64,000 nt of DNA from Saccharopolyspora kobensis (GTDB lineage: Bacteria; Actinomycetota; Actinomycetes; Mycobacteriales; Pseudonocardiaceae), in assembly GCF_900108315.1 (NCBI RefSeq), contig NZ_FNVB01000002.1:930001-994000 (forward strand), given 5' to 3'. Shown here in pieces: positions 62,138 through 64,000 of the stretch. A program made the translations under genes and the position numbers. A model generated the notes under the pieces. That model had not been told where the DNA came from and did no database searches. It was given only the letters and a program-made list of their open reading frames with translations. Position 1 is the first letter of the stretch; each line of letters starts with the position of its first letter.

Positions 62138-63109
62138 TCACGCGGAGAAGTAGCGGCGGGGGTTCTCCTCGAGCATCGTGGTGATCTGCTCCTCGGTGAC
62201 TCCGCGCTCCCGCAAGGCGGGCAGGACGTCGTCGCTGATGTGGGTGTAGATCCAGTTCGGGACTGCCGCGACTCTGGCTCCCTCGGGGAACCAGTCGATG
62301 AAGCACGAGGCGTCGTGCGAGAGGACCATCCTCTCCGCGTAACCCCGCTGCGCGAGTTCGGCCACGGTCCCGACCCGGGCCTCGAACGGCAGCAGGACAT
62401 CGAGCCCGAACCGGTCCATCCCGAGGTACGAGCCTGCGTCGGCGAGCTCGCGCAGGTAGTCGAGGTCGGTGCTGTCACCCGAGTGGCCGATGACGACCTT
62501 GGTCAGGTCGGCGCCCTCCTCGGCGAGCACCTTCTGCGCGATCAGTCCGGACCGGTTGTGCACGCTGGTGTGCACCGTGATCGGTGCACCGGTTTCGACG
62601 TGCGCTTGCGCGACCGCGCGCATCACGCGCTCCACGCCCGGGGTCAGGCCCCGCTCGTCGATGGCGCACTTGAGGAACGCGGCCTTGACCCCGGTCCCGG
62701 CGATGCCCTCGCGAATGTCGGCGACGAACAGCTCGACCATCGGTTCGGGGCCGTCGAAGAGCAGACCCGGCCCGGTGTGGTGGAACTGGATCGGAACCTC
62801 GTCGTAGGTGTAGACGCCGGTCGCCACCACGATGTTGATGTCGACCTGCTCGTTGATGCGCTGGATGCGCGGGATGTAGCGGCCGAGGCCGATCACGGTC
62901 GGATCGACGATGGTGTCCACGCCGCGCGCCTTGCACTGCCGCAGCTTCTCGACCGCGTCCGCGACCCTCGCGTCCTCGTCCCAGCGATCCGGGTAGTCGG
63001 GGTAGTTCTGCCGCATCTCCGCACCGAGGACGAACACGTGCTCGTGCATGAGCGTGACCCCGAGCCGGTCGACCGGAACCGGGCCGCGGACGGTGCGGAC
63101 TTCCGCCAT
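62138..63109 (-). CDS. Phosphotriesterase-family metal hydrolase
   Basis: 323 residues. Zinc ligands: HxH in LMHEHVFV, bridging Lys in AAFLKCAID (carboxylated), His in HTSVH and GHSGD, Asp in LSHDAS. The PTE family includes lactonases and organophosphate hydrolases; a lactonase or amidohydrolase role is most plausible here. ATG 63109 has AGGAGG 8 bases upstream. Confidence 0.9.
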   Translation of the reverse strand: MAEVRTVRGPVPVDRLGVTLMHEHVFVLGAEMRQNYPDYPDRWDEDARVADAVEKLRQCKARGVDTIVDPTVIGLGRYIPRIQRINEQVDINIVVATGVYTYDEVPIQFHHTGPGLLFDGPEPMVELFVADIREGIAGTGVKAAFLKCAIDERGLTPGVERVMRAVAQAHVETGAPITVHTSVHNRSGLIAQKVLAEEGADLTKVVIGHSGDSTDLDYLRELADAGSYLGMDRFGLDVLLPFEARVGTVAELAQRGYAERMVLSHDASCFIDWFPEGARVAAVPNWIYTHISDDVLPALRERGVTEEQITTMLEENPRRYFSA

Positions 63110-63617
63110 CGCGGATACCTCCTGAACACGAGAGCAGGTCTTGTTACCCGCATCACACGGCTGGAGCAGATCGGTAGTGTGTTTCGGCGTTCGAACGAAG
63201 TCAAGATTCGTCCCGCGTTCGTCCGTGAGCGACATGCGATGACCGGCCCACCCCCGGCCAGCCGCACACTTCGGCACCGAGCCAGGCCCGCGGGCTGCAG
63301 CTGACCCTGTACCCCGACGTGCTGGTGAGGCGATCGTCCAGATGTGCGATCCCACCTCTACGCACCGCCGCCGGGCCGACCAGCCTTAGACACAGTCACG
63401 TGCTGCTCAATGAGACACATCGATGAGCACTGTGGACAGTCAACTACTTCATCCCCGTCCTCCTCCGGACCGACTTGCTACCACCACCAGCAAACGACGG
63501 GAGCCACCGGATCTTGTCGACAGCTTGCTCGGAGCCGTACCCAGGTTGCTCTGCGCGGTGCGGGTCCCCCAGAAAGAGCATTTCTGTCACTTTGACAATA
63601 AAGTAGTGTCGGTCACG
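63110..63617. other. Divergent region between PTE-family and NUDIX genes
   Basis: 508 bases without a supported gene. The right end carries a dyad (63589-63604); the rest shows nothing clear. Confidence 0.5.
63589..63604. promoter_or_regulatory. AT-rich dyad upstream of NUDIX gene
   Basis: ACTTTGACAATAAAGT: 5-bp arms, 6-base spacer, in an AT-rich patch 14 bases before the start. NUDIX-type regulators such as NrtR sometimes bind next to their own gene, but nothing else supports that here. Confidence 0.4.
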
Positions 63618-64000
63618 TGAACGACGATGAGAACTGGTCGGCCCCACGAGTTCTGGTGGCAGTTGACCTCGTCATCCTGACGCTCCGCTCCTCGAAGTTG
63701 CAGGTGCTGCTCGTGGAGCGGGGCGTCGCACCGTATAGCGGACTTCAGGCACTTCCTGGCGGGTTCCTGAACAACGCCGCCGAGGACATCGAGGGGGCGG
63801 CGCACCGCGAGCTGAGCGAGGAGGCACATCTCGACGGTGCCCAGCTACACCTTGAACAGCTGGGCACCTACGGCAAGCCCGGGCGCGATCCGCGCGGACG
63901 TGTGATCTCAGTGGCCTACCTCGCCATCGCCCCGAGCCTCCCCGAACCGATCGCGGGCACTGACGCCGCGAGCGCTTCGTGGCGACCGGTCGACGACGTT
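63618..64000 (+). CDS. NUDIX hydrolase, C-terminus outside window
   Basis: First 127 residues seen. NUDIX box in LPGGFLNNAAEDIEGAAHRE followed by LSEEAH, with one extra residue after the Gly and His replacing the final Gly of the motif, so activity may be altered. Similar in layout to ADP-ribose/NAD-type NUDIX or NrtR regulators. GTG 63618. Confidence 0.85.

Noticed and set aside
1..64000. CRISPR arrays, tRNA or rRNA genes, transposases or integrases
   Set aside because: No direct-repeat array, no cloverleaf or rRNA-like stretch and no transposase motif was seen by eye.

Overview
The window is high-GC actinomycete DNA: strong codon bias, many GTG starts, ATGA/GTGA start-stop overlaps, a 13E12/DUF222 HNH gene and a large LuxR-type (LAL) regulator. 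A Pseudonocardiales genome such as Saccharopolyspora fits best, but this is inferred from style, not from a marker gene. I saw no rRNA, tRNA, CRISPR array, integrase or insertion sequence.

Layout. 1-1.6 kb: a Tat-exported serine-hydrolase-like protein lacking key catalytic residues (cut by the window edge) and a small membrane protein. 2.0-12.7 kb: a LacI-controlled operon with two palindromic operators, a sugar ABC importer without its own ATPase, two ADP-ribosylglycohydrolase-fold enzymes, an unusual barrel/FGE-like fusion, a CaiB-type CoA transferase and a CitE-type lyase, mostly joined by ATGA overlaps. 12.8-18.8 kb: glutamate decarboxylase, SGNH lipoprotein, response regulator-histidine kinase-lipoprotein unit, acyltransferase-3. 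19.0-23.0 kb: IclR regulator, formimidoylglutamase/agmatinase-family hydrolase and polar amino-acid ABC transporter with fused binding protein and permease. 23.1-28.5 kb: small alarmone synthetase, SH3-like secreted protein, AlkZ-like glycosylase, FAD monooxygenase and VOC protein, with two decayed genes (TetR and ABC ATPase). 29.1-37.4 kb: 13E12 HNH gene behind an SOS-box-like site, universal stress protein, Acg-type nitroreductase, SHOCT protein, sugar porter plus FUSC protein, glucose-dehydrogenase-like enzyme, nucleotidyltransferase-like protein. 37.4-41.0 kb: ABC exporter, M56 peptidase and BlaI repressor, with matching 17-bp dyads at both promoters.

42.0-54.7 kb is the most interesting part: a compact biosynthetic cluster built around a C7-cyclitol (2-epi-5-epi-valiolone-type) synthase, a VOC protein resembling cyclitol epimerases, a DegT/DnrJ/EryC1 aminotransferase, a pyranose-oxidase-like flavoenzyme, an arylamine N-acetyltransferase, an SDR, a BBE-type FAD oxidase and an MFS exporter. 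It opens with a duplicated set of small cupin-like genes (A, B, C, then fused A-B, C). Together these suggest an N-acylated C7N-aminocyclitol related in logic to cetoniacytone; the product is not known from the sequence. An LAL regulator (55.0-57.7 kb) may control it.

57.8-64 kb: NmrA-type reductase, EamA transporter divergent from an XRE-cupin regulator over two similar 16-bp sites, a GMC oxidoreductase, a phosphotriesterase-family hydrolase and the start of a NUDIX gene. Six copies of the 9-bp palindromic word CCACWGTGG, where about one is expected, are spread over the window.
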